A stretch of DNA of 64,000 nt from JAZTZP01 sp045637525 (GTDB lineage: Bacteria > Bacillota > Clostridia > UBA1381), in assembly GCA_045637525.1 (NCBI GenBank), contig JAZTZP010000150.1, forward strand, positions 1 to 64,000, given 5' to 3'. Numbering within the stretch: position 1 is the stretch's first letter; each line of letters opens with the position of its first letter. Position numbers and translations under genes: made by a program. Of the stretch, positions 61,475-64,000 are shown piece after piece. Below the pieces are notes generated by a model. It had not been told where the DNA came from. It was given only the letters and a program-made list of their open reading frames with translations, and did not search any database.

Positions 61475-64000
61475 ATGAAAAAAATATTTTTTATATCATT
61501 TATATCGGTAATATGTTCAACACTTTTTGGTATTTCATATGCTGATGTGCCTTCGGCTGAATACGGTCGCGGTACCGGAAATATCTATGTTTCCGGTACT
61601 GCCGATGCTTCGCTTTCAGGCAGTGATGCAATAATACTTGTATCGGAAGGCGACAACATTCTTTATATAGGCTCAGGAAAAATAAATGATCTTGGCGAGT
61701 ATTCAGAGAAGATAAATATAAACGGCGACTATGACATAGCATCACTTGAAATAAAAGTAAATGCAGGCGGTGAAGACATTACTCATACACTTTCTGCAGC
61801 AGAGAGTGAGCTTATGATTGCTTTAGACGGAGATTACGACCGTATTAATCAGAAAATGACTGCATATATAAAGAATTTATATGATTATGAAAACGAGTTT
61901 TCTTTAATCGTATCTTCTTATGATGAAACAGGAAGACTTCTGAATGTGAAAAAGTACGATGCGTCTTATGCTTATACTGAAGAAGAACAGGCAGTTACGG
62001 TAGATTATACCGCACCGGAAAAAGCTGTGAAGTATAAGCTTTATGCATGGCAGAAGTCTGATATTTTACCGATTTCTGAAGCTGATGAAGATGAGTATAT
62101 TGATATAAGTGAAGTAAGTGACAGGTACACAGCAGATGAAGCGATGGCTGCGGCGGCAATGTTTGAAGGGATGAATACTGACAGTACTGAAACACGAAAT
62201 ATATATAATGCATATAAAAACGGTGATTATGAAAAAAGCCTTATACTTTACAGAAACTATATGATAGATATTTTAAGAGATGTTGAGTATGACAAGGATT
62301 CTCTTCCACAGTACAGTTCATTTACTTCTGAATATTATTACGGCACAGCAGATGTTGTTGTCGGATATAGGGACATAGATGACCTTAATGCAAAGTATTT
62401 ATCGGGAACAAACAGTATATATGTTGATTATGAAAATATCCTTGATTACATAGATACATCAGAACCATCACAGCTTAACTGGGTTGTTACAGAAGAACAG
62501 GGAACAGCGTCTTTTACAAAAGATAATCTGAGAAATCTGTTTCTGCGCTTAGCGATAAGATATTCACAGACCGGTGATGAGATATATGTAGAGAAGCTTT
62601 TGCAGCTTATGGAAGACTATGCTCTTAATTACAAAAATCAGTATGACGAATACTACGGTATCAGTAATTTGTCTTATGAAGAGCGTGGTAAAAATATGAC
62701 AAAGTACGGTAATGAGATCTATGCATATAACAGTGTTGGCTCACGAGCTGCAAGCTATCTTGTTTCAAGAACACAAAAACTGAATTGTTTTGTATATGCA
62801 TTAGTCCTTGCCGCAAAAGCCTTGCCGGGCGAAACTGAACCGGGGTATTCAATGAACTATTATAATAATGGATTGTGTGCTCCATGTACTCAGGAGGCAT
62901 CAGCAGATGCGTTAAAGTTTATAGATCCTGTAAGGTTTGCAAGGTTTATGGCACATATGCGCGACGTTGAACTGCCAACTCTTGCACATTCAGTATTAAA
63001 CGCTCCGGGTGGAACTATGAATATAACGGCGGAAGCATATTTAAATTCTATAAAACTTTCGGCATTGTTCGGTGATTTTGAAAATGATGCAGAATTAACA
63101 GATAGAATTTTTGCCGCATCTGATGAGTTTTTTACCGGCGTTTTTGCAAAGGATGGCGGATGTGTTGAAACATCGTTTAATTATAACGATCTGACAGTTG
63201 ATCAGCTTGCTAATACAGCTTACACTTTAAAGGCTACAAGAAAGTTTTTAAATGCAAAAGATTATATTGATATAGAACGTAATTACGCAAGACTTATGGA
63301 GGGATACAGTTCGCCTTTAGGTCTTATGACAAATATAGGCAACGTTTACAACAACTACGGTACGGCTGCTGTCTGGAAAGACAGTAGTGCGAAACAGGAG
63401 CTGGCAGAAAAGCTTGAGCCGCAGGAATACGAATCAATTTATTATCCGTACAGCGGATACGGTTCTATGAGAAATGGCTGGGGAATAGATGATATGTATA
63501 TGTCTTTTTTCACTAATCCCAATCGTGGAATTGGTCATAAGTTTGTCGGAACAAATGCTGTAATGAATGTGACAGCTTTCGGAAGGACGTTGCTTCTATG
63601 TGGCGGAGTGCCATGGTACGGAAAAGACTATGTAAGTAATTATACAGAATTTTTGGAAGACGGATATAATGAGATAAACGGATATTTCGGCGAAAATTCT
63701 TCACGTAAAGCATCTACCGTTATGGTTAACGGAAAATCTCAGGAAGATGCAGAGTATTCGTTTGATTCACAGAATGAAATTATAGGCGGATCTTCATTGG
63801 ATAAGAATGCTCAGACAAAGCCGCTCAGCGGACGATGGCTGACAAGCGAGTATTTTGATTTCTGTGAAGGTACATATGATAATGCATACACTGTTTTTGA
63901 TACAGAGAGTGAAATACAGCCTGATACGGATAATGGAACTACACGGGATGCTACTCATAACAGACAGTTTATATTCGCAAAAGATGCCGGTGTATGGCTG
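61475..64000 (+). CDS. Secreted heparinase II/III-like polysaccharide lyase (locus B, second; 3' end outside window)
   Basis: The frame opens at ATG 61475 (GAAAGGATAA upstream) and stays open to the right edge: 842 codons with no stop, so the gene is cut by the window. The signal peptide ends at about 23 (ISYA). An N-terminal beta region (about 25-190), absent from the lyase at 58634, contains a block SLIVSSYDETGRLLNVKK ... APEKAVKYKLYAW that resembles the C-terminal domain of the glycosidase at 16675. The family helical part follows (AYKNGDYEKSLILYRNYMID), then the toroid (RYSQTGDEIYVEKLLQLM) and the beta domain (YYPYSGYGSMRNGW, GIGHKFVGTNAVMNVTAFGR with the expected His). It is a close relative of the preceding lyase, apart from the added N-terminal domain. 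Confidence 0.85.
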   Translation, partial: MKKIFFISFISVICSTLFGISYADVPSAEYGRGTGNIYVSGTADASLSGSDAIILVSEGDNILYIGSGKINDLGEYSEKININGDYDIASLEIKVNAGGEDITHTLSAAESELMIALDGDYDRINQKMTAYIKNLYDYENEFSLIVSSYDETGRLLNVKKYDASYAYTEEEQAVTVDYTAPEKAVKYKLYAWQKSDILPISEADEDEYIDISEVSDRYTADEAMAAAAMFEGMNTDSTETRNIYNAYKNGDYEKSLILYRNYMIDILRDVEYDKDSLPQYSSFTSEYYYGTADVVVGYRDIDDLNAKYLSGTNSIYVDYENILDYIDTSEPSQLNWVVTEEQGTASFTKDNLRNLFLRLAIRYSQTGDEIYVEKLLQLMEDYALNYKNQYDEYYGISNLSYEERGKNMTKYGNEIYAYNSVGSRAASYLVSRTQKLNCFVYALVLAAKALPGETEPGYSMNYYNNGLCAPCTQEASADALKFIDPVRFARFMAHMRDVELPTLAHSVLNAPGGTMNITAEAYLNSIKLSALFGDFENDAELTDRIFAASDEFFTGVFAKDGGCVETSFNYNDLTVDQLANTAYTLKATRKFLNAKDYIDIERNYARLMEGYSSPLGLMTNIGNVYNNYGTAAVWKDSSAKQELAEKLEPQEYESIYYPYSGYGSMRNGWGIDDMYMSFFTNPNRGIGHKFVGTNAVMNVTAFGRTLLLCGGVPWYGKDYVSNYTEFLEDGYNEINGYFGENSSRKASTVMVNGKSQEDAEYSFDSQNEIIGGSSLDKNAQTKPLSGRWLTSEYFDFCEGTYDNAYTVFDTESEIQPDTDNGTTRDATHNRQFIFAKDAGVWL

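Overview
The window is AT-rich, Gram-positive DNA. Strong sigma-A-type promoters (TTGACA/TATAAT with 17-bp spacers), AGGAGG-type ribosome sites, an Lpl/Ytc-type sugar ABC system without its own ATPase, S-layer-homology (SLH) surface proteins and a spoIIID gene together point to a spore-forming Clostridia member (Bacillota). Its many carbohydrate genes suit a gut or other plant- or glycan-rich habitat. I saw no rRNA, tRNA, CRISPR array, insertion sequence, integrase or phage gene.

Layout. 0-8.6 kb holds mixed genes: the 3' part of a type III restriction subunit, a convergent SNF2 helicase, a MocR regulator divergent from an ECF vitamin transporter component, a small export protein and a HAD phosphatase. 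8.6-30.9 kb is locus A: a YesN/YesM-type two-component system followed by a roughly 19-kb operon with two permeases, a secreted three-module protein, a GH30-like glycosidase, two SLH proteins, a heparinase-II/III-like lyase and, last, the solute-binding lipoprotein. 31-36.5 kb is housekeeping: serC-serA, a DUF1846 gene, a ROK sugar kinase and spoIIID. 36.5-64 kb is locus B: a second YesN/YesM pair, then an operon of at least 24 kb with a cytoplasmic GH28, permeases and binding protein, a second three-module protein, a 1594-residue SLH protein, a second SLH protein of unknown function, a cytoplasmic heparinase-like enzyme, a LamG-DUF1961 fusion and two secreted heparinase-like lyases. The last lyase runs off the right edge.

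How it fits together. A and B look like two paralogous Gram-positive polysaccharide utilization loci. Secreted lyases and glycosidases cut a polymer, probably one containing uronic acid. Surface and SLH proteins would hold enzyme and substrate at the wall. The LplABC-type importer takes up oligosaccharides, powered by an ATPase encoded elsewhere, and cytoplasmic GH28, heparinase-like and YesU-like proteins finish the job. The YesM kinases would sense the ligand, and the AraC-type YesN regulators would act on direct-repeat operators that can be read in front of the regulated promoters. Locus B carries an exact 15-bp operator sequence in inverted orientation at two sites about 3.2 kb apart.

The least explained parts are a roughly 250-265-residue surface module (three copies in each of two proteins, two more in a third), a pair of N-terminal-SLH proteins with about 700 uncharacterised residues, and RNA hairpins placed just after each three-module gene.
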